DNA from: Paracoccus sp. MKU1
GTDB lineage: Bacteria > Pseudomonadota > Alphaproteobacteria > Rhodobacterales > Rhodobacteraceae
Assembly: GCF_001447385.1 (NCBI RefSeq)
Contig: NZ_LLWQ01000179.1
Coordinates: 1 to 54,682, forward strand
Reading direction: 5' to 3'
DNA length: 54,682 nucleotides
Each line of letters begins with the position of its first letter. Position 1 is the stretch's first letter. The translations under genes and the position numbers were made by a program. This document shows, piece after piece, positions 17,298-27,900 of this stretch. The notes below the pieces were generated by a model. The model searched no databases. It was not told where the DNA came from and saw nothing but the letters and a program-made list of their open reading frames with translations.

Positions 17298-19115
17298 ATG
17301 AAGGTCGCGCTCTACGCCCGCTACTCGTCCGACAACCAGCGTGACGCCTCGATCACCGATCAGCTGCGCATGTGTCGCCTGCGCGCCGAAAAGGAAGGCT
17401 GGACCGTCGTCGAGGAATACACCGATCACGCCATCTCCGGCGCCAGCATGATCCTGCGGCCGGGTGTTCAAGCCTTGATCTCCGATTCCCTGCGCGGCCG
17501 CTTCGACATGATCATGGCCGAAGCGATGGACCGCCTCTCACGCGACCAGGAGGATATCGCCGGTATCTTCAAGCGCATGACCTATGCCGATGTTAAGATG
17601 TTCACCCTGTCCGAGGGCGAGATCACCCATCTGCATGTCGGGTTGAAGGGCACGATGAACGCGCTGTTCCTGAAGGATCTGGCCGACAAGACCCGCCGTG
17701 GGCTGCGCGGTCGGGTCGAGGATGGCAAATCCGGCGGCGGTCTCTGCTACGGCTATGACGTGGTTAAGAAGTTCGATGATCGTGGGGAAGCCGTCCGCGG
17801 CGACCGGACCATCAACGAGACTGAGGCCGGGATCGTGCGCCGCATCTTTGCCGATTATCTCGAGGGGAAATCATCGCGCACTATCGCCATGGCGCTGAAC
17901 CGCGAAGGCGTACCGGGGCCGCAGGGCAGCGAATGGGGACCATCAACGATCCACGGCAACCCGAAGCGCGGCACCGGCATCCTGAACAACGAACTCTATA
18001 TCGGCAAGCTGGTCTGGAACCGGCTGCGCTATATCAAGGACCCCGACACCGGTCGGCGCGTATCCCGCCTGAACCCGGAAAGCAATTGGGTCGTCCATGA
18101 GGTTCCCGACCTGCGGCTCATCGACCAGGATGTCTGGGATGCGGTCAAGGCACGGCAGAGCCGCCTCGCCTACGATGTGGTCGAGACCAGCCCGAATCCC
18201 CTGAACGACCGGCGTCGCCCGAAGCATCTCTTCGCCGGCCTCGTCAAATGCGGCTGCTGCGGTGGCGGCTATACGATGATCTCGAAGGATCTGCTCGGCT
18301 GTGCGACGGCGCGCAACAAGGGCACCTGCGACAACCGGCTCAACATCCGGCGCGACGCGCTGGAAGCCTCGATCCTCAACGGGCTACGCAAGCATCTGAT
18401 GGATCCCGCGCTGTTCAAGGAGTTCTGTACCGAGTTCACCAGGGAGGTGAATCGGCTGCGCATCGAGCGCGGCGCCGATCTGGAGGGTTGGAAACGGGAA
18501 CTGGACAAGATCAGCAGGCAGATTTCCCAGATCATCAATGCGATCACCGATGGCATGTATCACCCTTCGATGAAGGAGAAGATGACTGGGCTGGAAGCCC
18601 GCAAGGCGGAACTGGCGGACAAACTCGCCAATGCCGACGAGCCGCCTCCCCTGATGCATCCGAACATGGCCGGTCTCTATGCCCAGCGGATCGGCCAACT
18701 CTACGAACATCTGCAAGATGAAGACGGTCGTACTCGCGCTGCCGAGACCTTTCGGTCGCTGGTCGATCAGGTGACGCTGGTTCCCGACAATGGCGAGCTA
18801 GCCATCGTCCTGCGCGGCGACCTCGGTGCGATCCTGCGGTTTGCGGCGGGCAAGAAAAACCCCGACTTCCTTGCGGAGGCCGAGGCTTTGGACAACCTGC
18901 TATCGCCGGGATCGTTGGTTGCGGGAGGGCGCAACAGCCGATCGCTGCGGAATGAGGGTAAAAATGCAAAAACCTCCGCGACGGTGTCAGCGGAGGTTTC
19001 GCAATTATCGTTGGTTGCGGGGGCAGGATCAGATCAAGACTTGCCGAGCGCGCAAGTAAAGATGGTTGCGGGGACGCGCTTCAGCCTCAACTTGCTCACA
19101 CGGTCAGCCGCGTAA
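17298..19115 (+). CDS. Large serine recombinase (integrase-type)
   Basis: This 605-aa protein has the resolvase catalytic domain first (MKVALYARYSSDNQRDASI, catalytic Ser at residue 10 or 11; MAEAMDRLSRDQEDIAGIF with catalytic Arg near residue 80). The recombinase domain follows (about 150-330), with a zinc ribbon with paired cysteines (VKCGCCGGGY ... GCATARNKGTCDN, about residues 317-350) and a coiled-coil segment around 390-470. Such enzymes integrate and excise islands at short core sites. It is encoded about 1.5 kb from the broken dinB gene and beside the defence block, so it may have mobilised this cargo. The last 70 codons run through a perfect hairpin (18970-18999) and three TGGTTGCGGG repeats, suggesting that the C-terminus overlaps attachment-site or former tRNA DNA rather than conserved protein. 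Confidence 0.9.
   Translation: MKVALYARYSSDNQRDASITDQLRMCRLRAEKEGWTVVEEYTDHAISGASMILRPGVQALISDSLRGRFDMIMAEAMDRLSRDQEDIAGIFKRMTYADVKMFTLSEGEITHLHVGLKGTMNALFLKDLADKTRRGLRGRVEDGKSGGGLCYGYDVVKKFDDRGEAVRGDRTINETEAGIVRRIFADYLEGKSSRTIAMALNREGVPGPQGSEWGPSTIHGNPKRGTGILNNELYIGKLVWNRLRYIKDPDTGRRVSRLNPESNWVVHEVPDLRLIDQDVWDAVKARQSRLAYDVVETSPNPLNDRRRPKHLFAGLVKCGCCGGGYTMISKDLLGCATARNKGTCDNRLNIRRDALEASILNGLRKHLMDPALFKEFCTEFTREVNRLRIERGADLEGWKRELDKISRQISQIINAITDGMYHPSMKEKMTGLEARKAELADKLANADEPPPLMHPNMAGLYAQRIGQLYEHLQDEDGRTRAAETFRSLVDQVTLVPDNGELAIVLRGDLGAILRFAAGKKNPDFLAEAEALDNLLSPGSLVAGGRNSRSLRNEGKNAKTSATVSAEVSQLSLVAGAGSDQDLPSAQVKMVAGTRFSLNLLTRSAA
18970..18999. terminator. Perfect 10-bp hairpin inside the 3' end of the recombinase gene
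   Basis: AAACCTCCGC (18970-18979) and GCGGAGGTTT (18990-18999) form a perfect stem around a 10-base loop, flanked by AAAAATGCAAAAA-like A runs on the left. This is the shape of a bidirectional intrinsic terminator, with the A side giving a U run on the other strand. It sits in-frame in the recombinase coding sequence just before the tRNA-end-like repeat. Confidence 0.55.
19012..19029 (-). repeat. tRNA 3'-end-like sequence within a triple repeat, candidate attachment remnant
   Basis: The minus strand reads ATCCTGCCCCCGCAACCA, which matches the 3' end of an initiator-type tRNA (T-arm, acceptor arm, CCA). The rest of a tRNA is not present. A 15-base direct repeat (ATCGTTGGTTGCGGG) covers this site at 19007-19021 and an upstream site at 18911-18925. 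A third TGGTTGCGGG lies at 19063. All three are read by the recombinase frame as LVAG or MVAG. tRNA ends are favoured integration targets. Confidence 0.5.
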
Positions 19116-19258
19116 GCCTTTTCGATCTGAAGACCAGCGGTACAATCGAACCCGACCCAAGTGAGCCAACGAATTCAACTTGCCCAGACTGAGCGAGCGG
19201 TTGGACCTGAAGTCCAGCCTTCTCTTATTCGCAAGAGCACGTTGGACACTTCGTGCAT

Positions 19259-21901
19259 TCATGGTTTGATCGAAGACCCGTCGATCGACTGGCGCTCCGG
19301 GAAGAGTGCGATGATTCGTCTAAGCTTGGGACGCCTGAATGGAAGGTCTGAAACCAGGACGGTAGCCGCAAGTTTCTCGCACAACTCATCCAGAGCCGCA
19401 TACTCAGCAGGGCTGGGTGAATGTTCGGCATTCTCTATGGGCTCCAGCTCATTGAGTCGCATCAGGAGCTCCCAATCGCGGAGCGCCACGGCCTTATCTC
19501 CGGTCCCGTGGATTCCAACAACGATCCTATGCACTGTAGCGCCAGTGCCGGTGATCTCGTCCTCGACTTGCGCTACAAGAAGTGGCGCTGAAATGCCGCG
19601 AGCACGCGACAGGAACACCGGCTGATCAATGCTGCGCGATATTGCGCGATCAAGCAAAGGATGGCCAACGCCAACAAGCCTGGTTAGGGAATGGTCCGAG
19701 CGCATAAAGCGATCAAAGGTGAGTGCGTCGTACCTGTCGCGTAGCTCGATGCTCCCTCGCCAAGCCTCAGGTGTGGCGACTGAAAGGCCCTCGTCGCCTT
19801 TCGTAACACGACGGCCTGCCAGCGCCATGGCGTTGCGGAAGAAAGGTTCCAATGCAGGAAGGTCGAGTTTGGGAATTTCCGCCCCTGCCGACTGAAAATC
19901 GTATCGAGCGACATTCCCGAGCATTGCCCGCACTGTCTCAACGGCATCACGCCCGCCAAACTGCTGAGTACTCTGGTCAAACCAGCCTGCAAGGCCACTA
20001 CCGCTGCGCATAGAACCTTGTGAATAGATATCATCAAAGAACTGGCTCCCAGCCATCCCGATGACCAGCTGGGAGATGTCCTCTGGATCATCCATTGAAG
20101 CGGAAAGGGTTTCCTGAATCCGCGCAAGTTTCTCCTGTAGGAGAGACCATATCCTTGCTTCCACCGTTTCTGGGTTACGCAGCAAGAAGACACTTACCGC
20201 ACGCTTCTGACCGTAACGATTCAGCCGGCCAACGCGTTGATGCAATCGCATTGGGTTCCATGGCATGTCGATGTGAACCAGCACGGCACAGCGTTCCTGC
20301 AGGTCGATGCCTTCGCCGCCGGCCTCGGTGGAAATCAGAAAGCGGGTCCGACCTGCGTTGAAATCTTCAGCAGCAGCGTCGCGTGACAGCACGAGTGCCG
20401 TTTCAGTGCCTGCGGCCGAGGAGACAACTAGACGCTCGTCACCATTGATGAAGCCAACGCAGCCTTTTCCGAAACGCGCCTCGAGCGCCTCATGAACAAG
20501 TGCTTGCGTCGCCTTGTACTCCGTAAACAAGAGCAGGGGCTCACCTTCAGGGAGATCACGTTCGATCAGGTCGAGCAGCGTTGCAATCTTTGTTTCGCGG
20601 TCAATCTCGGTCGAGAGAGCCAAAATCTCGTCGAGGCGGGCAATCTCATCCTGCATCAGCAAGACTGCGGTCTCGCTCGGACGGGCTTCCTCGGCCTCAG
20701 CGATTTCGTCGAAAGTCTCAGGTTCGCTGATGTCACGAGGCGTTGCATCCAGAAGGGTGTTTGCCAGCATAGCTCGCCTGCGCCGCAAAGCCCGAGTGAT
20801 TGCGGCAATTGAGCTGGCCGCAAGCTTTTGCAGGGCGATCAGCAAGAGCATCCGGGCGGTCTGCTGGCGGCCGGAAAGACTTGCTGCATAGGCTCGTCCA
20901 TCGATGATGAATTCGCTCATTGTATGATAGAATGCAGCCTCAGCTTCAGAAAACCCGTAGTCAATGGAGCGGGTTACCACCGGGCGAAACAGCTTGTTCC
21001 CGTCGAGATCAGTCACCAGTGCTTTGTTATTTCGGATCATTGCATTCGGCAGAGCCGAAAGCTGCTCCTTCATTTCTTTTTCCGGATCGAAAAGATCGGG
21101 CCGCACGAGCTGCATGAGTGCCAGAAAGCCGAAGTCCTTGCCCCTGTGTGGCGTGCCGGTGAACAAGACCAGTGAATCGATCCGACCAGCATCCTGGAGT
21201 TCGCGCAGCAAACCGTAGGTCAGAGTAGCTGCCCGCTCCTGCGCCTGGAAGTGATGCGCTTCGTCCACGATGACCAAGTCCCACGGCTCGGCTTGCAGCA
21301 GGCGTTTGCGGGGCTTCTCCATGCGCAGAGTGTGGAAGGACGCAACCACCTGGTGCGCGGTTTCCCAGAAACTGAGACGACCTCGGTCACTGTCCGCAGT
21401 AAACTCCTGCAGACGGATATCGAACATCGATTTCATTCGGGCCCGCCACTGCGGAACCAGCCGTGCTGGCGCAAGAACCAGTACACGCCTCACTCTGCCG
21501 GATGCGATCAACGGCTCAAGGATCAGCCCGGCTTCGATCGTCTTGCCAAGCCCGACATCGTCTGCAACCAGCCAGCGAATTGGCCATGCGCGCGTTACTT
21601 GTCGGCACACCCAAAGCTGGTGCGGCAGCAATTGGACTCGGGAACGCGAAAACACTCCCCATTGATCGTTCACCGAAGCGATGGCCAATGCCTGCGCCCT
21701 GCAGAGAACAGCGCGACTGTCATCCATCTGGCCGCCCAGCAACGCAGTTTCGAGAGAGCGCTGAAGGCTGATACTCTCGCGCTCGACCTGATGGATGGCT
21801 GTGCCGAACCGGGCCAGCACCGTAGGGCCGAGGTCGGCCACTACAAACCCCTCGCCATGTACGTGATGGCGAACCAGCTGATCCGCTTCAAGCTTCGTCA
21901 T
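19259..21901 (-). CDS. SNF2/RapA-like helicase, last gene of the defence block
   Basis: This 880-aa SF2 translocase has Walker A DDVGLGKTIEAGLIL near residue 113, DEAH box (LVIVDEAHHFQ) near residue 209, TGTPHRGKDFGFL near 245, helicase C motifs FTEYKATQALVHEAL near 450, STEAGGEGIDLQE, and motif VI QRVGRLNRYGQKRAV near 557. The N-terminal 90 residues (VRHHVHGEGFVVADLGPTVL) resemble the small beta domain of RapA-type proteins. No nuclease motif is visible. SNF2 proteins translocate on duplex DNA and can strip or remodel complexes. The ATG overlaps the end of the giant GHKL gene by 14 bases, so the two are translated as a pair. It is distinct from the SNF2 protein at the front of the block. A defence role is inferred from context. 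Confidence 0.85.
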   Translation of the reverse strand: MTKLEADQLVRHHVHGEGFVVADLGPTVLARFGTAIHQVERESISLQRSLETALLGGQMDDSRAVLCRAQALAIASVNDQWGVFSRSRVQLLPHQLWVCRQVTRAWPIRWLVADDVGLGKTIEAGLILEPLIASGRVRRVLVLAPARLVPQWRARMKSMFDIRLQEFTADSDRGRLSFWETAHQVVASFHTLRMEKPRKRLLQAEPWDLVIVDEAHHFQAQERAATLTYGLLRELQDAGRIDSLVLFTGTPHRGKDFGFLALMQLVRPDLFDPEKEMKEQLSALPNAMIRNNKALVTDLDGNKLFRPVVTRSIDYGFSEAEAAFYHTMSEFIIDGRAYAASLSGRQQTARMLLLIALQKLAASSIAAITRALRRRRAMLANTLLDATPRDISEPETFDEIAEAEEARPSETAVLLMQDEIARLDEILALSTEIDRETKIATLLDLIERDLPEGEPLLLFTEYKATQALVHEALEARFGKGCVGFINGDERLVVSSAAGTETALVLSRDAAAEDFNAGRTRFLISTEAGGEGIDLQERCAVLVHIDMPWNPMRLHQRVGRLNRYGQKRAVSVFLLRNPETVEARIWSLLQEKLARIQETLSASMDDPEDISQLVIGMAGSQFFDDIYSQGSMRSGSGLAGWFDQSTQQFGGRDAVETVRAMLGNVARYDFQSAGAEIPKLDLPALEPFFRNAMALAGRRVTKGDEGLSVATPEAWRGSIELRDRYDALTFDRFMRSDHSLTRLVGVGHPLLDRAISRSIDQPVFLSRARGISAPLLVAQVEDEITGTGATVHRIVVGIHGTGDKAVALRDWELLMRLNELEPIENAEHSPSPAEYAALDELCEKLAATVLVSDLPFRRPKLRRIIALFPERQSIDGSSIKP

Positions 21902-24900
21902 AGTTCGTCACCATGAGGTCGTCGTCCAGAACGCCGTAATCACTTCCAAGGAAACCGTGTCTTGCAGAGATCATCAGCAATTGTTGCTCATGCCGCCCAT
22001 CGCTGATGATCTGCATTGGCAAATCCAGATCGCCAAAGAAACCTGCGTCGTCAGGGCCGAGGTGATCTTTTACAATACCGTAGATCTCACGGGTCTGGTC
22101 CATGTCCCCGGCCTCCCCCAAGTCAAGGTCAAGCTCGCTGCGACACAATCTGCGGACGCGATCAGAGGCTGCCCAGCCATAGGGATAGAGACAATTTCGT
22201 TCATCCTCACCCCACAGACCGGCGCGGAGGCCTTCCCGGATCAACCAGTTGGCCCCAAGTCCCAGACTCTGCGTCAGCGGTGCGCCTTCAAGTCCCCGCC
22301 TTTGCCAGATCGGCGATGCGCTCAACTTCCACACTTCTTTTAGCGAGATCACCTTTTGAGTTTGTAAAACCTTTGGCAGGTTACGGTAGGCATCGATGTA
22401 ATCAGGAAGCCAGCGTGCCAGAACGTAAAGGTCAGCCAAAGCCCGACGCCACTGAGGATAATCAATTCGCCACGCGTCGGCGCGAGCGAAATCTTCAAGC
22501 CTGAGCAGCCATGGGCTGGGGTCGTTAGGCAGTTTAGCCTCGGCCATTTCCTGCCACCAGCCCGTTTGCCTCGCTCTAGTGACAAAGCTGCGATGCGCGC
22601 CCTCCGGAGCCCGGCCCAGAGTGCGAAAGATCGCCAGCGCAAAAAACGTGAACCAGTCCTCACGCCGGGATGCAACATCCTGCGCTGCCAGGTTACGCGG
22701 GTGGAAGCCATGCGGATAGACCCTTGCCTCGTAGGTCATCCGTTCCTTCTGGTGGTTCTCTTGCCACCAGTCGTGAAGCCGTCGAAGAAATGCTTGAGAG
22801 TCGGTTGGTTTATGTTCAGCCTCGGGTTGAACCCCACCGGACCAAAGAAGGCGCTGTTCAATGGGGTAGAGGATTCCGAGCAATTCTGGCAATTCTTCGG
22901 GAGCAACTGATTTCCCAAGCGGGCAGGCGCGAAATTCGTCCGATGTATTTGGGAGCCAACCGGGGCGATCATCCGCCAACAATTGCCCCAGTTCTCTGCC
23001 ATGCCTGCCCTCGAGGATGTAAGATAGAACAGCGCACTGCAGGGCATCGTCACTGGCAAGCTTGGCCCACTGCGCGAGCGCGATTGGTCCGCGCTGAAAG
23101 CCGCTTTGGCGCATTGCAAGGCGGTAGAAAGTCAGTGCGGCGCCATCATAATCACGATCTGCAAGGTGCTTAGAAGGTGCAAACCCCAGAACGCGCCGTT
23201 CCTCCTCATCCCCGTCCGTGGCATTTTGCGGGGGCAAGGCTGCCGTGTGCCACCTCCCGTCACTCATCTTGAACAACAGGGACGATAGAAACTCCAAGAG
23301 TTCGCCTTCTTCCTGCTTGTCCAAAGACTTTACCAGATCGTCATCGACGAGCCTCCCAAGACGTTGCGCGAGATCAGGTGCGGCGCGTTTTTCCGCGCCG
23401 ATCTCGTGGCGTAACAGATCGACCAGCTTGAATGATCTCGGACGATCAAAGCCCAAGCTTTCAATCCGGTCGGCAACCTCCTCTGCTATGGCAGCGCCGC
23501 CGATCACACTCATTGCCTGCCAGTCATTCAGCGAGGCGAGCAGTTTACGATCAGCTATCGCCCCCATCATTACGAAGCGAGCTTCATGAGCCCTCAGAAA
23601 AGGGCTAAAGGGCATGGGCAGACCCGTGGCCAGTGCAGAACGCTCCGCTATCAGCCTGCCAAAACCGCGATCCTTCCCATGCAGTTGGCTAGCAAGCGGG
23701 TCGCCTTGATCTTTGGCGAACAGTCGGTCGAGCGATCGTAAGAAACCTTGTGGGCCACGATCCTCTGACCTGTCCGACAACCCAGCGCGTTCGGCCAAAA
23801 CAGCCCAATGATGCGTAACCAGATCATGAAGCTCCACAAGCCGCAGACCGAGAGTGCGTCCAAACTCGGCAAACATCCCTTGGCGCTCGGTTTCGCTACC
23901 AGCCAGGCGACCGCGGCCCGGATCAACCCGAAAGCGTCTCCCGTTCATCAGCCAGCCAACGGAAAGCACCTCTGCAAGCGGCGCCAGCAGCCACAGACGC
24001 GGCAAGCCCTCGGGCGCGGCTACTGGTCCCTGCATGTCCAGTGGCAGGAACAGAGTTGTCTCTTCGCCAAGGTCGAGAGCGAGCGCATGGCCGAAACCGC
24101 GCCCACCGAACGATACCAGCCTGATCCGCTGCGCATCCAGTTCGCAGAACTCTGCAGACCAGTCTCCGGAACCGTCGATCTCGATATGTCGGACCGATCG
24201 GCTCATCGCTGGCAACCACGGCGCCGCCTGCGTGAAATCAGCTAGCGCCCGTCCTACATCCTCGTGGCCCTCAGGATCTATCTCAACTTCGATCACCGTT
24301 GCCGGCCGCCCATGAGCGCTCCGCCTCACCGACAGCTCACGGCCCTCAGCCCATGCTTCTGGCAGCATACCGCCCTTGATCCGGCAGGACACGAAATGGC
24401 TTGCGATCGACACCCGCCTCGAAAGAAGGTGCACACTTTTGAACCCCAGACCGAAACGGCCAGTCACGTCCTCGCGCTTTTCCGAAAGATTCATCAACAG
24501 CATGTTGAAGAGATCATTGCGCCAGCCCTTTTTTATCCCTTCGTCAACATTCGGGCCTGGGTGGTTGATCAACCGCCCCCAATGGCTGACGGCCAACCGG
24601 TCATCGCCATATTCTAGACGAAACCGCCCCTCCGTAGAGACTGGATGCTGATGGGTCGCATCATCAGCGTTCTGGAATAGCTCGAAGAGCACACGGGAAG
24701 GATCATAACCATAATCCTTGATCCGCTGTCGTATGGCGATGAGGAGTTCGTCAGCCTTCTTCGGGGATGCAACCTTTTCCCATAGCTCACGCTTTGCGGC
24801 CGGTCGGGCTTCTTCTTGCCTCTTTCCGGCAGGATGGGAATCGATCCTGTCCCTGTAGGCTTTTCGAGCCTCCCAGAGCCCGGACCCATTCTGAGGTCTC

Positions 24901-27900
24901 AATTCGTCCAGGACCTGCGGCAAGCGATCTTCAAGTTCGGCCCTCGCGGCATCGACTGTGGCCTGATCCAGCCGATCACATTCGTCGGCAAGACGGTCGA
25001 GCGCTTCTAGGCAAGCTGCCTGCTCTTTGCGGTAGCCGATGAAGACTTCTGCCAAGGTCAGGCACAGCATTTTCACATCAGCAGATGTAACCGCCGTCCC
25101 GGAGAAAGCCGCGATCTGGAGCGTTCGCGCAGCGATAAGCTGCTTGTTGTGCCAAAAGTTCTTCCAGCCGACATGGACGTTCCCAAGGACGCCCAGAGGT
25201 TTGACCTCACCCGTCGGGAGGTTCGCAATAGTTCCGGTAAGTGTCTCGGTCGAGATTTCAGAAGGTGGCACCGTAAGTGATTGGAATTGCACGAACCGCG
25301 AAAGACGCTTGTCTTCAAATTTCTGTCCAAAGGTCTCTGGTTGGAAGTGCAGAGCGACGTCACTGTCAATTCTGCTCCAGATGCGGGCTATATCATGTTC
25401 GCTCACTGAAAGGCTTTGCCGCGCAACGGCGCGGAAGGGGTCGGTTCGCCCGACCAGCCCGACAAGAAGCAGCAGGAGATCTGATGGCACATGCGGCCGC
25501 GCGAATTCCAGGATCGGCTTTAGACTGGTTGCCGATGCCGCCAACAGCTTTTCGGGACTTTGCCCGTCAAGCTCTTTGCCGTTTTCCATGCGACGTTGGT
25601 TGCTCGTTTCGCTCTGAGAGGCCGGTGTCGGCAAGTAGCCACTCAGTTCGCGATGCAACAAGTGCGTGGAGACAATCCCTCCGCCAGTGTGGGCGACGGC
25701 AGACGCGTCCACCCATGTATTGGCCTCAGTGCGCACCCGGATAAGCTTGAAGACTGCTTTACGATCAGAATCCTCCCACTGCGCAAGGTCCTTGAAGGCT
25801 GCCCGATAGACAGACCAGGTGGCAGCGCCCTTCTTCGGGTCATCAATCAAGCCTTCCAGAGCAGACAGGAATTGCGCTGCGCTCTGGCAATCGCCATGCC
25901 TGACGGGGTCAAAGGCCCGCAGGAGATCTTCTGCGGGGCGGTCAGACAGGCGCAGAAGCGCGGCAAGGAGCGGCCAGCCCGGGAGGCCGACGTCCACACC
26001 CTGCTTTGCGATGAGCCCCAGCTCAGATGCGACCTGCGAGCACTCGCCCATTATCGCCACGGGCCGTGCGTCCTCGATCAGCAACATCAGCCGCTCCAAA
26101 GAACCAACCTTGTCCGGAATGACCCGACAATTGCGGAGAATTCTCTGGGCATCCGGATCGCACGTTTCAGGCGCCAGTTCGTCAATTGGCAAAAAGGACA
26201 GATCGCCTTTCTTCGCCAAAGACTGCCGAGCCGCGTTCAGAATGTCCGGTTCAAGATCCAGAATCTCATCCGGTGCCCAGAGGTCTCCGCGCCGGTCCGT
26301 GAGCCACTTCGTCGTATGGATTGCAGGCGGCAGGGAGGAGGCATCTGTTGCAAGCGCCCCAAGAATTTCGTGGGCGAAAGACTGTGGGTTTGATTGACGC
26401 AGTGCGAGTTCTATCAGCGATGCGGGAGTCCAAGGCGAGACAAGCCGCTCCATGCGAGCGTCGCTTGGGGCTTGGTTAAGGCGCCGCAGAATTGGCGCAT
26501 GCCTAGACAGAGCAGGTGGGACGGGAAAATCTCCACTGATCCACCAGATCTCTGAAGCCGTCAGCTTGTGCCCATCCTTTGAAGGAAAGATCGGCAGGTT
26601 TCGCAAGTACTCATCGGGGATGTCGGATCGTAGCAAGGCTAGCACGGTCTCGTCGTGCAAAGGCGGCGAGCGCAGCTTGTCGATGTTTCGGTGGAGAAGC
26701 TCTCCTAGCTCGGCCCCATCGACCTGGGCAATCTTGACGTGCTGCAGTTGGTGTCCGTTTAGGCCATTCAGAATTTCACGGTCCACAAGCAGGCTGTGAC
26801 TTTCGTCGGCGACGAGGTTAGCCGCGAGCTCGGCAACCGGGCCCATGCCATCGGCAAGTGCACATAGCCGGGTATGGTCATCACAGATCTGGCCCACCAC
26901 CATGCTTCGCATGGCTCGGCGCGCTTCTGGTGCTTCTGTGAAGTGCTTCTGAAGATATCGACCACGCGCGCTCGCTGGGCCGAAGACACCAGACCCGACG
27001 ATCAGCCCGGCGACGTTCTCTGGCGTAGCATCGGTAAAGCTGAAGGGGTGGCCGATGGCATCAAGCAGGTCAGCCTCGACCTTGCGGATGATCAGGGCCC
27101 CTCTCTCCGGTGCCGCTTCGTAAAGCGCTTTTACCAATTGCTGCGCCTGCGGACTGTCCCGAAACAAACGTCGCTCCCGTGACGCGGCGACGAGATCGCT
27201 CAGGCTGACAAGTGTGGCAAGTCCACTGCCGTTCGTGGCCCGCAGGATATGCAGTCGTCGGCAGGCCGGATCATCGAGGAACGCGGCCAGCTGCCGTCCA
27301 AGAAGACGGACAATGCAGAGGGCTGCCGCACCGGCTACCTCATGATCGCCGCCGCTCTCAAGAAGTGGTGCAATCCCGTGCAAGAGCGCGGTCGCCTCGG
27401 CTGTGCTGATGCTTTGCCGCATCGCCGCATCGGGTAACAGTTCCTCAGAAAGGCAAAGCGGACCATCGCGCGCCTCGGCGAGGCTGCGCAGGATGCGGCG
27501 CGAGCGACCCGCTGATTTTGGAAGTCCGATGACCTGATCCGGTGGCAGGAATCCAAGGATGGCGCGAAGATGGTCCTCATTGGCGAGGCTCGTGTTTCCC
27601 AGCAATCCCTTGCGAAGCAGGCCCAACAGGATCGGCGCGGCAGCCTGTCGCAAGTGCTCATCCTGCCCAACGACGACATCCAGTAGCTCCGCCAGAGCAA
27701 CCGCGTTCCCGCCCTGCAAGAACACCCGAGGTGAAAGTTGCCCGAGCAACTCTTCGATCTCGTCAGGATGCCAACCAAGGTCACGCTCGCTGAGTGCAGC
27801 AGGACGCACCACCAGTAAGAGCCCACGCCCTCGCGCCCAGTCCGTGAGGCCCGGCAGGATCTCTGCACAGGTGAACCGGCCGCGCGAATTGGCGGCCGGC

